Assembly (NCBI RefSeq): GCF_013408685.1
Contig: NZ_JACBZY010000001.1
Coordinates: 1,736,001 to 1,800,000, forward strand
Direction of reading: 5' to 3'
Length of the DNA: 64,000 nt
From: Schumannella luteola
GTDB taxonomy: Bacteria > Actinomycetota > Actinomycetes > Actinomycetales > Microbacteriaceae
Within the stretch, counting starts at the first letter, position 1, and each line of letters starts with the position of its first letter. The translations under genes were made by a program, and so were the position numbers. Positions 25,951 through 34,781 of the stretch are shown piece after piece. The notes under the pieces are model-generated. The model was given only the letters and a program-made list of their open reading frames with translations. It did not search any database and had not been told where the DNA came from.

Positions 25951-26949
25951 GTGACTGCTGAGCCGGCCGAGACCCTGCGCGACATCGGCGAGACGGCCGT
26001 GCTGCAGCGCATCTTCCCGCGGCTGCCGCACGCGGATGCGGCGCTCGTCGGACCCGGTGACGACGCGGCCGTGGTCGCGGCACCCGACGCCCGCATCGTC
26101 ATCACGACCGACACGATGGTGCACGGCCCCGACTTCCGCACCGCGTGGTCGACGCCCTACGACCTCGGCTGGAAGGCCGCCGCGACGAATCTCGCCGACG
26201 TAGCCGCGATGGGGGCGACCCCGACCGCCCTGGTCGTCGCCCTGACGATCCCGGCCGACACCCCGGTCGCCGACCTCGAGGCCTTCGCCGACGGGATGCG
26301 CGAGGCCTGCGCCGCGCTCGCCCGCGGCTGCGGCGTGGTCGGCGGCGACCTCGGCGTCTCGCCGACCTTCACCATCGCGGTGACGGCGATCGGCGACCTC
26401 GTCGGCGGGGATCCGGTGCTGCGGTCGGGGGCGCGCCCGGGCGACGTCGTCGCGGTCGCCGGTCAGCTCGGCCTCGCCGCGAAGGGTCTGGCGCTGCTCT
26501 TCGCTCGCGGCGTCGACAAGGAGGGCGTGCCCGAGGCGCGACGCGCCCGCAACCTGCGCAGCCGCTTCCCGGCGGAGGTCTCGGCTCAGCTCGCCCCGCG
26601 TCCGCCCATCTACGCCGGTCCCGTCGCAGCCCTGTCGGGGGCGACCGCGATGCTCGACGTCAGCGACGGCCTGCTGCTGGATGCGCGGCGCATCGCCCAG
26701 GCCTCGGGCGTCACGATCGATCTCGCGACCGAGGGCACCGGCGTCGCCGAGGTGCTGCACGGCGGCGAGGATCACGCCCTGCTCGCCTGCTTTCCCGGCT
26801 CTGCCGATGTGCCGCCGCCGTTCCGGGTGATCGGCCGCGTGCTCTCGGTCGCCGAGGGAGCCGACCCCGGCGTCACCGTCGACGGAGCCCCCGCCCAGGA
26901 GCGCGGCGGATGGGATCCCTACGCCGAGTGGGCGGGCGGCGCCGGCTGA
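25951..26949 (+). CDS. thiL: Thiamine-monophosphate kinase
   Basis: ThiL (332 aa) phosphorylates thiamine monophosphate to the active diphosphate. It has the N-terminal GPGDDAAVV motif binding Mg-ATP, 'TTDTMVHGPDFR', the 'KAAATNLADVAAMGA' helix and the C-terminal HGGEDHALLACF block. It starts at GTG 25951 with a leaderless promoter. It neighbours DUF3515, and a thiamine-binding protein lies 4 kb away at 30641-30958. Confidence 0.96.
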   Translation: MTAEPAETLRDIGETAVLQRIFPRLPHADAALVGPGDDAAVVAAPDARIVITTDTMVHGPDFRTAWSTPYDLGWKAAATNLADVAAMGATPTALVVALTIPADTPVADLEAFADGMREACAALARGCGVVGGDLGVSPTFTIAVTAIGDLVGGDPVLRSGARPGDVVAVAGQLGLAAKGLALLFARGVDKEGVPEARRARNLRSRFPAEVSAQLAPRPPIYAGPVAALSGATAMLDVSDGLLLDARRIAQASGVTIDLATEGTGVAEVLHGGEDHALLACFPGSADVPPPFRVIGRVLSVAEGADPGVTVDGAPAQERGGWDPYAEWAGGAG

Positions 26950-27004
26950 ACTGACCGCTCACGGGCGGGGTCGACCGAGAGCGCGGGCGCCGCGTCGATG
27001 CAGG

Positions 27005-28204
27005 TCAGACGCAGTCGAGCCGCTCGACCTGGGCGAAGTCGGGGCTGCCCGGCCAGCGCTGCACGACGAGGCGCCCGCTGGCGTGGTCGGCGAGCCCCTC
27101 GACCTCGTACTTGCGGTGCTGAGTGGGCACCGTGTCGGAGGCGTCGCCGAAGGCGACGGTCGCGACCATCGTGCCGTCGGTGCACTGGGCGAGGCTCGAG
27201 ATCGCCCACGCCCAGCACTGACCGGCCACCGAGCAGTCGTCGGTCGTGCTCGTGTCGGCCGGCGTCGACTCGAAGGCGAGGCTGGCGGCGCTCGCGTCGT
27301 CGCTCGGCTTCTGCGGGATCGCGGCCGGGAAGGTCACCGGCGTCGGGTCGGAGTGGAACAGCTGCGGGTTCACGCCGACCAGCACGCCGACGACGATGCC
27401 GATCGCGGCGATCGCCGCGCCGAGCAGGATCGTGAGCCGCTCGCGGCGACGTCGGTGGCGAATCCGCTGGGCTCGGATCTCGCCTGTCGAGAGCTTCTCG
27501 TCGGCGTTCGGCACCCAGCTGCTCACGGCCGGGGCGGCGTGATCCCACTCGGGGTCGTCGGCCGACGTCGCTGCCCGGGATGCGTCGGAGTGGATGTCGG
27601 CGCCGGCGGCCTCGGTCGTCGCGGCCGGCGGCATCCAGTAGCTCTCGCCCGTCGGACGCACCGGCTCGGCCGCCGCGTCGGGCAGCGGGCTCAGCTCGAC
27701 CTCCTCGCGCTCGTCGACCGGCGGGGGCGGCGCCCAGCGCGCGGGGTCGGAGGCGAGGTCGGCGAGGGTCGCGGTCGGGTCGTCGGGCAGGTCGCTCAGA
27801 TCGACGTCGGCGCGGGCCTCGTCGGGCTCGGCCGGGGCGAAGCGGCTGCGCGGTGCCGGGCTGTGCGATGCGCGGGGGCGCGACGGGGCTCCGAGATCGT
27901 CGGCGGGGTCGGCGAAGGGGCGGCCGTCGGCGCTGCCGCCGCCGCTCCGGCCGGCGCTCGCCGCCGCGTAGGGACCGCTGAGGATCGCGAAGGCGGGGCG
28001 CGACAGCTCGTCGCGCAGCAGGTCGCGGGCGGCCTGGGCGCGGTTGAAGCGCTCGCTGGCGTCGCGCACCTCGTCGGGGTGGGCGTCAGCGGTCAGCAGG
28101 TCGGGATGCGTCGCGCGGGCGACCTTGCGGAAGGCGCGCTCGATCTCCTCGAGGGCCGCTCCCGGCGCCACCCCGAGAACATCCTCCGCCTCGTCCGGCG
28201 TCAC
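27005..28204 (-). CDS. Membrane-anchored J-domain protein
   Basis: The 399-aa protein begins with a J-domain (residues 1-68, with the DnaK-stimulating HPD in ATHPDLL). A long Pro/Asp/Ala-rich disordered region (about 75-245) and one membrane helix near 254-280 (LTILLGAAIAAIGIVVGVLV) follow. A C-terminal domain of about 115 residues has cysteines in DDCSVAGQC and SLAQCTDG and at the last but one residue. The J-domain should be cytosolic and the Cys-rich domain outside. It starts at GTG 28204 with GAGGGGA upstream. This architecture suggests coupling of an extracytoplasmic sensor or folding domain to DnaK; no specific function is known to me. Confidence 0.85.
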   Translation of the reverse strand: MTPDEAEDVLGVAPGAALEEIERAFRKVARATHPDLLTADAHPDEVRDASERFNRAQAARDLLRDELSRPAFAILSGPYAAASAGRSGGGSADGRPFADPADDLGAPSRPRASHSPAPRSRFAPAEPDEARADVDLSDLPDDPTATLADLASDPARWAPPPPVDEREEVELSPLPDAAAEPVRPTGESYWMPPAATTEAAGADIHSDASRAATSADDPEWDHAAPAVSSWVPNADEKLSTGEIRAQRIRHRRRRERLTILLGAAIAAIGIVVGVLVGVNPQLFHSDPTPVTFPAAIPQKPSDDASAASLAFESTPADTSTTDDCSVAGQCWAWAISSLAQCTDGTMVATVAFGDASDTVPTQHRKYEVEGLADHASGRLVVQRWPGSPDFAQVERLDCV

Positions 28205-28252
28205 GCGTCCCCTCGCACCTGGGAAGGCTAAGCGGGGTGGACCGGCCGTGTC

Positions 28253-29239
28253 TCACCCCAGATCGGGAGGGATCGCGGCTGGGGCGTCGTGGTGCACGCG
28301 GGCGGCGTCGCTCGCCTCCGCCGGGTCCGCGACAGCGTGCCGCTCCCGCCAGGCTCGCTCCGCGCGCCGCCCCCAGGCGGTCGCGGCGATGAGGATCGCG
28401 GCGCCGAGCAGTCCGACCGGGCCGATCCGCTCGCCGGCGAGCACGACCGCGATGCCGAGCGCCCAGACCGGCTCGGTGGCGAGCAGCATCCCCGCCCGTG
28501 ACGCCGAGGTGCGTCGGGTCGTCCAGAGCTGGCCGAGGAAGGCGCCGATCGTGCATCCGCCGATCAGGTACGCGATGACCGCCCACTGCGCCGGGCCGAA
28601 ACCGCCCGCAGCGGAGAGCAGCGGGCCGGCGCCGACAGCGGCGAAGATGACGGCGCCGACGGTCAGCTCGATCGTCGTGAGCGCGATCACGTCGGTGCCG
28701 GGCCGCCGGGCCGTCTGCGCCTCGGCGACTCCGAGGGCGGCGCGGGTGACGGCCGCCGTGAGCAGCAGCGCGTCGCCGAGGTTCGGGGGAGTGATCCCGT
28801 TGCCGCCGACGAGCAGCGCGACGCCGATGAGCGCGAGCAGGATGCTGCCGAGCAGCGAGCGCGAGATGCGTCGGCGGCGCACGACCGACTCGATGAGCGG
28901 GGTGAACAGCACCGAGAGGCCGATGATCAGCCCGGCGTTCGCGGCGCTCGTCAGGGTGACGCCGACGGTCTCGAGCGCGATCGTCGCGGTGCGCAGCGTG
29001 CCGAGGGCGAGTCCGGGCCGCAGCGAGGCGCGCAGGCCCCGCCCCCGACGGGCGGCGCACAGCGCCAGCATGAGCATCGCGGCGGGCACGAAGCGGGCAC
29101 ACATGACGGCCGCCGCCGTCGAGGCTCCGGCGAGATCCTTCGAGGCCAGATAGCTGCCGCCCCAGACGACGGCGATCGCGATCAGCACCAGGTCGGGAGC
29201 CTGGCTGCGCAGCGCCGATCCGAGACGGGAGGAGGTCAT
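28253..29239 (-). CDS. EamA/DMT family transporter
   Basis: The 328-aa protein has about ten hydrophobic segments in two EamA repeats (first 'IAIVWGGSYLASKDL', second from about residue 155) and a charged C-terminal tail of about 45 residues. The drug/metabolite transporter family exports amino acids, metabolites or drugs; the substrate cannot be read from sequence. It starts at ATG 29239 behind GGAGG-like purines. It is divergent from a LysR regulator, the usual layout when the regulator controls the exporter. Confidence 0.9.
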   Translation of the reverse strand: MTSSRLGSALRSQAPDLVLIAIAVVWGGSYLASKDLAGASTAAAVMCARFVPAAMLMLALCAARRGRGLRASLRPGLALGTLRTATIALETVGVTLTSAANAGLIIGLSVLFTPLIESVVRRRRISRSLLGSILLALIGVALLVGGNGITPPNLGDALLLTAAVTRAALGVAEAQTARRPGTDVIALTTIELTVGAVIFAAVGAGPLLSAAGGFGPAQWAVIAYLIGGCTIGAFLGQLWTTRRTSASRAGMLLATEPVWALGIAVVLAGERIGPVGLLGAAILIAATAWGRRAERAWRERHAVADPAEASDAARVHHDAPAAIPPDLG

Positions 29240-29310
29240 GGGTCGAGCCTGGCCAGCGACTCCCTGAAGAACAACGGTCTCTGTGGTCAGGTACGAGTAA
29301 GTTCTGCTTC

Positions 29311-30252
29311 ATGGATCCCGTGCACCTGCGCACGCTGCGCGAACTGCGCGATCGCGGCTCGGTCACGGCCGTGGCGCAGGCGATGCACCTGTCGGCCTCG
29401 GCGGTGTCGCAGCAGCTCGCGGCGCTGCAGCGGGCCGTCGGCGATGTGCCGCTCACCCGCCAGCAGGGGCGCGTGCTGGTGCTGACGCCGGCCGGTCACC
29501 GGCTGGCAGATGCAGCCGGCGACGTGCTCGGCGCCCTCGCCCGCGCGCGCGAGACGGTGCAGGAGTACCTCAGCGAGCCCGCCGCGACCGTGAGCGTGAC
29601 CGCGTTCCACAGCGTCGGGCTCGCCTGGTTCCCGCAGCTGATCGCCGCGACCCTCGCCGCCGCCGAGTCCGACCCCGCCGCGCCGACGGTGCACTGCCGC
29701 GACGAGGACGTGTCGATCGACGAGTTCCCGGACCTCGTCGCCGACCACGACATCGTGATCGCCCACCGCCCGCTCGCGTCCTCGCCGTGGCCGGAACGGC
29801 GCGTCACGGCCACGCCGCTGCTCATCGAGCCGATCGACCTCGCGCTCGCGGCGGATCATCCGCTCGCCCGCCTGGACCGCATCCAGCTCGCCGACCTGGC
29901 GGATGCGACGTGGCTCGCCGCCCACGAGGGCTTCGCGCTCGAACCGCTGCTGGTGCAGGCGCACGCGGCGACGACCGGTCGCCCGATCGAGATCGCCCAC
30001 CGCGTCAACGAGTTCAACGTCGCCGCCGGCATCATCGCCTCGACCTCGGTGATCGGACTGCTGCCGCGCCACACCGGCCTGCCCGACGCCTACCGCGACC
30101 GGGTCGTGCTGCGCCCGATCGCCGACCTCACCCTCGGACGCCACGTGGATGCGCTCACCCGCCCCGAGTCGGCTGCGCGCCGCAGCGTGCAGACGGTCAT
30201 CGAGCGGCTGAAGTCGATCGCGGCGGCGACGGAGGACGCAGGCCGGGACTGA
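29311..30252 (+). CDS. LysR family transcriptional regulator
   Basis: The 313-aa protein has an N-terminal winged helix (residues 1-60; LRELRDRGSVTAVAQAMHLS, then SASAVSQQLAALQ) and a LysR substrate-binding domain. The 71-bp divergent intergenic region with the DMT transporter would hold the operator. TAAGTT lies 7 nt before the ATG, so this transcript may be leaderless too. The inducer is unknown; control of the divergent transporter is inferred from the layout. Confidence 0.92.
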   Translation: MDPVHLRTLRELRDRGSVTAVAQAMHLSASAVSQQLAALQRAVGDVPLTRQQGRVLVLTPAGHRLADAAGDVLGALARARETVQEYLSEPAATVSVTAFHSVGLAWFPQLIAATLAAAESDPAAPTVHCRDEDVSIDEFPDLVADHDIVIAHRPLASSPWPERRVTATPLLIEPIDLALAADHPLARLDRIQLADLADATWLAAHEGFALEPLLVQAHAATTGRPIEIAHRVNEFNVAAGIIASTSVIGLLPRHTGLPDAYRDRVVLRPIADLTLGRHVDALTRPESAARRSVQTVIERLKSIAAATEDAGRD

Positions 30253-30287
30253 GTGAGACCGAAACAGATCGTCGCGTCAGTCGTCGG

Positions 30288-30644
30288 TCAGTGGCTGGCC
30301 GCGACGGCCGCGGCGACGGAGACGAGCACCGGAACCGCCGCGAGTGCCAGCGCGAGAACTCCGGCCCGCCGCGCACCGCGGACGGTGAGGGCATAGATCC
30401 CGGCGGGGAGCGAGAGCGCGGCCGCGAACATCCACGACATGAGCACGAAAGTGCCCGGGATCAGCCCGAGACCCCCGCAGTACACCTCGCAGTCGGGCTG
30501 CGCCTGCACCTGGTAGATCGTGTCGATCACTGTCACCGCGCCGAGCGCGAACGCGATCACACCGATGATCAGCGCGATCCGAGCAACCACCCGGACGTGA
30601 CCACGCTCTGCTTCTGCGGAATCGCGTGCGGGCTCGCCAGTCAC
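30288..30644 (-). CDS. Small membrane protein of unknown function
   Basis: The 118-aa protein has three hydrophobic segments (about 21-41, 62-82, 92-115) and a CEVYCGG cysteine pair in the first loop that could form a disulfide outside the membrane. Its GTG start overlaps the stop of the upstream thiamine-binding gene (GTGA at 30641-30644), so the two are co-translated. I do not recognise a family. Confidence 0.75.
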   Translation of the reverse strand: MTGEPARDSAEAERGHVRVVARIALIIGVIAFALGAVTVIDTIYQVQAQPDCEVYCGGLGLIPGTFVLMSWMFAAALSLPAGIYALTVRGARRAGVLALALAAVPVLVSVAAAVAASH

Positions 30645-30958
30645 TTCTGCTCGTCGATCGCGGCCTCGAGGCGCTCCAGCTTGCCGTCGAGTTCGCCCGT
30701 GTGGCCGGGGCGGATGTCGGCCTTGAGCACGAGCGAGACCCGGGTGCCGTAGGCGGCGACGGCCTCGGTGGCGCGCTTCACGACATCCATCACCTCATCC
30801 CACTCGCCCTCGATCTCGGTGAACATCGAGCTCGTGCGGTTCGGCAGACCCGAGTCGCGCACGACGCGCACGGCGGCCGCGACGGCGTCGTGCACCGAGG
30901 CGCTGTCGCCGGTGCCGGCGGGGCCGCCGCTCGGGGCGACGGAGAAGGCGACGATCAT
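30641..30958 (-). CDS. MTH1187/YqgV-type thiamine-binding protein
   Basis: The 105-aa protein fits the MTH1187 (formerly DUF77) family of small ferredoxin-like thiamine-binding proteins. Visible are 'IVAFSVAPSG', the 'HDAVAAAVRVVRDSGLPNRT' helix and EIEGEWDEVMDVVKRA. Start ATG 30958 is followed in an operon by a small membrane protein. Members bind thiamine in the cytoplasm; whether this pair acts in thiamine uptake is not known. Confidence 0.88.
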   Translation of the reverse strand: MIVAFSVAPSGGPAGTGDSASVHDAVAAAVRVVRDSGLPNRTSSMFTEIEGEWDEVMDVVKRATEAVAAYGTRVSLVLKADIRPGHTGELDGKLERLEAAIDEQK

Positions 30959-31005
30959 GGGGGCTCCTTCGGCTGAGGGGATGCAGGAGAGGCGGATGCG
31001 CGGCG

Positions 31006-31602
31006 TCAGTCGGTCGCGGAGTCGGCGTCGGCCGCGCCGGTCACGACGAGCCAGTGCACCGCCGTGTCGCCGTAGTCCTTCGTGCGCTCGAGCTCGAGCC
31101 CGACGGGCAGCTCGGGCAGCGGGTCGCGGGCGGAGCGCTCGAGGACGACCAGCCCGTCGTCGGCCAGCACGCCGACGAGCGCCTCGAGGTTGTGCGTCAG
31201 CTCCGCGCCGCCGAGGTCGTAGGGCGGGTCGAGGAACACCAGATCCCAGGGGCCCACCGTGCCGCCGAGGAACGACTGCACGGGCGAGCTCGACACGGTG
31301 ATGTGCGGGGCGCCGCCGCGCGGGGCGGCCCGACCGACGAGCTTCGCGTTGTCGCGGCCGACGCGGGCGGCGGCGGGGGAGCGGTCGACCAGCACGACCT
31401 CGCTCGCGCCGCGGGAGGCGGCTTCGAGTCCGAGCGCGCCCGAGCCCGAGTAGAGGTCGAGCACCCGCATCCCCTCGATCGCGTCGCGGGCCTCGAGGGC
31501 CGAGAAGATCGCCTCGCGCACCCGGTCGCTCGTCGGGCGGGTGCCGCTCGGCGGGACCGCCAGCCGCAGCGACCCGGCGAATCCGGAGATGATGCGCGTC
31601 AC
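31006..31602 (-). CDS. rsmD: 16S rRNA (guanine(966)-N2)-methyltransferase
   Basis: RsmD (198 aa) methylates G966 of 16S rRNA. It has 'RPTSDRVREAIFSAL', the SAM-binding LDLYSGSGALGLEA near residue 45 and the catalytic DPPY in LVFLDPPYDL. It starts at GTG 31602 with a leaderless promoter (TAGCGT 6 nt upstream). In many actinobacteria rsmD lies between recG and coaD on the same strand. Here it is inverted and about 7 kb from recG. Confidence 0.95.
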   Translation of the reverse strand: MTRIISGFAGSLRLAVPPSGTRPTSDRVREAIFSALEARDAIEGMRVLDLYSGSGALGLEAASRGASEVVLVDRSPAAARVGRDNAKLVGRAAPRGGAPHITVSSSPVQSFLGGTVGPWDLVFLDPPYDLGGAELTHNLEALVGVLADDGLVVLERSARDPLPELPVGLELERTKDYGDTAVHWLVVTGAADADSATD

Positions 31603-31608
31603 GGCTCC

Positions 31609-31614
31609 ACGCTA
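31609..31614 (-). promoter_or_regulatory. -10 box of a leaderless transcript (rsmD)
   Basis: Minus-strand TAGCGT, spacer GGAGCC, then GTG 31602. Confidence 0.55.
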
Positions 31615-31708
31615 GCGTCGCGCACTGGGATCCGAGTCACGAGGTTCGTTGTGCTTCTTTTGTGCAGTAAGCGATGGGGCTTCGTTGGCCATCCGAATTC
31701 TCGGACGC

Positions 31709-32521
31709 TTAACGGCCAGGGCGAAGGCTGAAATTCTCGTCAAATACCACGAACGCAGGTGTCGGATTCCGGGCAGTGGCGAGGAGCTTCCTGGTGTCTG
31801 CGAGCATATCCAACGCATCAGACGAAGCGCCGTGGCTGACGAGTTCGATGTATAGGTCTTCCGCCTCATTTAGCGGGGCAAGGGCTGCGCCGTGCCGCTC
31901 GCCGAGGATGTTCGCTTCGCCGAGTAAGTTAAGAGCTAGCGCGAGGTACGGCGTCCAGTCCGATGACGTGGCTCGCAACGTTCTCGTGGTTCTGATGGCT
32001 TCTTCGAGCACGCGCTCGCTCTTGAGATGCCAGTGCGGGGCAGGTATCCAGGCCAACGGCCATTCGTCATGGTTCAGGATTCGTTGACGACGGACGGCGG
32101 CCATTTGATCCAGGTTTCGGATAATCCGCGGCCGATAGTCGTCTGATTCGTGGGCGGGGATCACGTAGCAGATCGGTCCGCGGTACACCTTTGCGAGAGC
32201 CAGCAAAGACTTGACGTGATGTTCCGCATGCGCGACCGGGTCTGCCTCGAAGAGCGCCCTAGTCGCTTCAACCGCGCTCACCCTGAATGGTTCCGACTCG
32301 GGAGTCGCGCTCATGTCTGCGAGGACATCGCCGAGGTTCTTGAGGCACGTGAAATAAGCGAAGACGTCTTGTTGGTTATTCAATTCGACATCGGTGAACA
32401 GCGAGACCGATTCGCGCATGAACACTTCAGCCGCTAACAGGTCGCCCTGGTCGGCTGCCTCGACGCCTGCATTTGCCGCGTCACTGATCCGGTACTGAAG
32501 CTCCTGGGACACGGTACGCAC
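31709..32521 (-). CDS. Orphan TPR-like protein in a lower-GC island
   Basis: The 270-aa soluble helical protein has TPR-like features (helix pairs with 'LALALNLLGEANILGERHG' and 'LNEAEDLYIEL'), no signal peptide and no known family. Two 60-base lines counted inside it are 55% and 57% G+C, against 80% in a counted line of neighbouring rsmD, and codon use is clearly less biased. This points to recent acquisition. The longest start is GTG 32521; GTG 32512 fits the GAAAGG site better. A -10-like TATCGT lies at 32542-32547. No integrase or transposase accompanies it. Confidence 0.75.
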   Translation of the reverse strand: MRTVSQELQYRISDAANAGVEAADQGDLLAAEVFMRESVSLFTDVELNNQQDVFAYFTCLKNLGDVLADMSATPESEPFRVSAVEATRALFEADPVAHAEHHVKSLLALAKVYRGPICYVIPAHESDDYRPRIIRNLDQMAAVRRQRILNHDEWPLAWIPAPHWHLKSERVLEEAIRTTRTLRATSSDWTPYLALALNLLGEANILGERHGAALAPLNEAEDLYIELVSHGASSDALDMLADTRKLLATARNPTPAFVVFDENFSLRPGR

Positions 32522-32625
32522 CTTTCCGAGTCGAACACCCGACGATAGCGCTCACGGTTCTCGCGGACGAGCTCCGCCCTCCACGCGTACGCGCACCGTG
32601 GCCCCTATGCGCCACCGGGCGGGCC

Positions 32626-32631
32626 TACGAT
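32626..32631 (+). promoter_or_regulatory. -10 box of a leaderless transcript (corA)
   Basis: TACGAT, 6-nt spacer GCTCGC, then GTG 32638. Confidence 0.55.
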
Positions 32632-32637
32632 GCTCGC

Positions 32638-33720
32638 GTGACCGACACCTCCCGCGCGAGCGACGCCGCACCCGGTGCGGCCGCCGTGCCGCGCATGCCC
32701 GCCAGCGTGCTGAAGAACGTCGTCTACGCCGGCGGCGCCCGACTCGCCGCGCCCGGCAGCTTCAACGAGACCTTCCGCCTGCTCGACGAGAACCCCGAGG
32801 CGCTCGCCTGGATCGGCATGCTCAAGCCGAGCGAGGCCGACATGGCCGAGCTCGCCGCCGAGTTCGACCTGCATCCGCTCGCGATCGAGGACGCCGTCAC
32901 CGCGCACCAGCGCGCCAAGATCGAGCGCTACGGCGACACCCGCTTCATGGTGCTCAAGGCCGCGTACTACGACGACGCCGCCGAGCAGATCAACTTCGGC
33001 GAGCTGCACATCTTCAGCGGCCAGAACTTCGTCATCACGGTGCGGCACGGCGAATCGCCGAAGCTGACGCCGGTGCGCGAGCGGATGGAGACCACGCCCG
33101 AAGCGCTCGCCGAGGGCGCCGAGGCGGTGCTCTACGCGATCCTCGACGCCGTCGTCGACGGCTACCTGCCCGTCGTGAAGGGCCTCGCCAACGACATCGA
33201 CGAGATCGAGACGCAGGTGTTCGACGGCGACCCCACGGTCTCGAAGCGCATCTACGAGCTCAACCGCGAGGTCATCGAGTTCGACCGGTCGGTGAGCCCG
33301 CTGATCAGCATCATCGACGAGCTGTCGTCGGGATGGGTCGACGGCGACATGGCCGAGGTGCTCGAGCAGTACCTGCGCGACGTCGCCGACCACGTCGTGC
33401 AGACGAAGGAGCGCATCGACGAGTTCCGGGTGCTGCTGCGCGACATCCTGCAGGTCAACACGAACCTGGTCGGCCAGCGCCAGAACGAGGAGTCGCAGCG
33501 GCTCTCGGCCGCCTCGAACCGGCAGGCGGAGGAGGCGCGCCTCATCTCGGCGTGGGCCGCCATCCTGTTCGTGCCCTCGCTCATCGGCTCGATCTACGGC
33601 ATGAACTTCAAGTACATGCCCGAGCTGAACTGGACCTTCGGCTACCCGCTGGCGATCGGGATCATGGTCGGCTCGGCCGTCGTGCTCTACTTCGTCTTCA
33701 AACGGCGCGGCTGGCTGTAG
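32638..33720 (+). CDS. corA: CorA-type magnesium/cobalt transporter
   Basis: The 360-aa protein has a large cytosolic N-terminal domain and two C-terminal helices flanking the ion-selectivity motif YGMNF (about residue 320, in SIYGMNFKYMPEL). It ends with the basic KRRGWL typical of CorA. It should form a pentameric Mg2+ (or Co2+/Ni2+/Zn2+) channel. It starts at GTG 32638, and the stop overlaps the AraC gene start (TAGTG), which suggests co-transcription. Confidence 0.95.
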   Translation: MTDTSRASDAAPGAAAVPRMPASVLKNVVYAGGARLAAPGSFNETFRLLDENPEALAWIGMLKPSEADMAELAAEFDLHPLAIEDAVTAHQRAKIERYGDTRFMVLKAAYYDDAAEQINFGELHIFSGQNFVITVRHGESPKLTPVRERMETTPEALAEGAEAVLYAILDAVVDGYLPVVKGLANDIDEIETQVFDGDPTVSKRIYELNREVIEFDRSVSPLISIIDELSSGWVDGDMAEVLEQYLRDVADHVVQTKERIDEFRVLLRDILQVNTNLVGQRQNEESQRLSAASNRQAEEARLISAWAAILFVPSLIGSIYGMNFKYMPELNWTFGYPLAIGIMVGSAVVLYFVFKRRGWL

Positions 33721-34529
33721 TGCCGCGCCGCTCCACGGCGCCGCGCGCCGCGGCGGCGGGCGCCGAGCTGCGCAGCCTGCCGACCTGGGAGGCCGGCTCG
33801 ATCGACGTGCCCTTCGTCGTCGCGCGGATGGACGAGCTCATCGAGCAGGACACGGCCTGGGACGAGCACGCGCATCCGACTCACGAGCTGCTCTGGAACG
33901 CGACCGGCTTCTCGGAGCTCACCGTCGGCCGGCGCACCTGGACCGTCTCGCCGACCCTCGGCATGTGGCTGCCGGCCGGCACCGTGCACCGCGGGTACGC
34001 CCCCGCGGGCACGCGGTACTGCACGGCGCAGTTCAGCGTGACGGCGGCGCCGGCGCTCGCCGAGGGACCCGTCGCGGTCGAGATCACGCCGCTGCTGCGG
34101 GCGCTGCTCGAGCGGCTGGATGACGCGGCGCTCGCGCCGGAATCGCTGCGGCTGACCGAGGCGATGCTGATCGACGTGCTGCGCCCGGCCGCGCACGAGC
34201 TGCTGGTCGACATGCCGACGCAGGGGGTGCTCGCCCCGATCGTGGCGGCGCTCGACCGCGATCCGGGCGACGAGCGCGGGCTCCCGGCGTGGGCCGAGCT
34301 CGCGGGCGTGAGCGTGCGTACGCTCAGTCGCGCGTTCCGCGACGAGACCGGCATGAGCTTCAGCGACTGGATCGCGCGGCTGCGGGCGCAGCGGGCGATC
34401 GTGATGCTGGCGGCCGGCATCCACCCGGTCGATGTCGCCGAGCGGGTCGGCTACCGCTCGGTGAGCGCCTTCGGCGCGGCGCTGCGGCGCACGACAGGGA
34501 TGACGCCGGGGGCGTTCCGCCGCGACTGA
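33720..34529 (+). CDS. AraC family transcriptional regulator
   Basis: The 269-aa protein has an N-terminal cupin-like sensing domain (about 40-110, 'HAHPTHELLWNATG') and a C-terminal double helix-turn-helix (about 180-265, 'LAGVSVRTLSRAFRDETGMS' and 'VAERVGYRSVSAFGAALRR'). The GTG start overlaps the corA stop by one base. It directly precedes the siderophore uptake operon, so siderophore-responsive activation of that operon is a reasonable guess; control of corA is an alternative. A stem-loop follows at 34569-34593. Confidence 0.92.
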   Translation: MPRRSTAPRAAAAGAELRSLPTWEAGSIDVPFVVARMDELIEQDTAWDEHAHPTHELLWNATGFSELTVGRRTWTVSPTLGMWLPAGTVHRGYAPAGTRYCTAQFSVTAAPALAEGPVAVEITPLLRALLERLDDAALAPESLRLTEAMLIDVLRPAAHELLVDMPTQGVLAPIVAALDRDPGDERGLPAWAELAGVSVRTLSRAFRDETGMSFSDWIARLRAQRAIVMLAAGIHPVDVAERVGYRSVSAFGAALRRTTGMTPGAFRRD

Positions 34530-34568
34530 GCTGCGGAAGCCGCGGCATGCGACGGCGCGGGGGGCTGC

Positions 34569-34593
34569 GGCGTCGAGGGTGCCCTTCGACGCC
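34569..34593 (+). terminator. Stem-loop after the AraC gene
   Basis: GGCGTCGA-GGG pairs with CCC-T-TCGACGCC (11 bp, one bulge). It separates the corA-araC unit from the iron-boxed promoter. Confidence 0.55.
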
Positions 34594-34661
34594 AGGTGCC
34601 AGCCTGGGAGCGCTGAAGCGGGGGTGACCGGATCGCTACAGGGGCTGGCGTGAACGCGTGT

Positions 34662-34690
34662 TTGCGCCGTCGACCCGTTCTCTCTACCGT
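34662..34690 (+). promoter_or_regulatory. Promoter of the siderophore uptake operon
   Basis: TTGCGC (34662-34667) and TACCGT (34685-34690) are separated by 17 bp, a good sigma-70-type promoter. The iron box begins 2 bp after the -10. Confidence 0.6.
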
Positions 34691-34691
34691 G

Positions 34692-34710
34692 TGAGGTAAG
34701 CCTCACCTAA
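34692..34710. promoter_or_regulatory. DtxR/IdeR iron box
   Basis: TGAGGTAAGCCTCACCTAA matches the DtxR/IdeR consensus (TTAGGTTAGSCTAACCTAA, with W allowed at several positions) at 16 of 19 positions. It covers the expected transcription start of the siderophore importer operon. Fe(II)-loaded repressor would therefore block transcription when iron is sufficient. Confidence 0.85.
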
Positions 34711-34781
34711 CCGGCCCCGACGTGAACTCCCCGTCCCGGCTGCCGGGTCAGGCTCGCCCCCATCCGAACAGGAGCACAGCC

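Noticed and set aside
31649-31855. A 68-codon plus-strand ORF opposite the 3' end of the orphan gene
   Set aside because: No ribosome-binding site or recognisable motif; mostly antisense to the better supported 270-aa gene.
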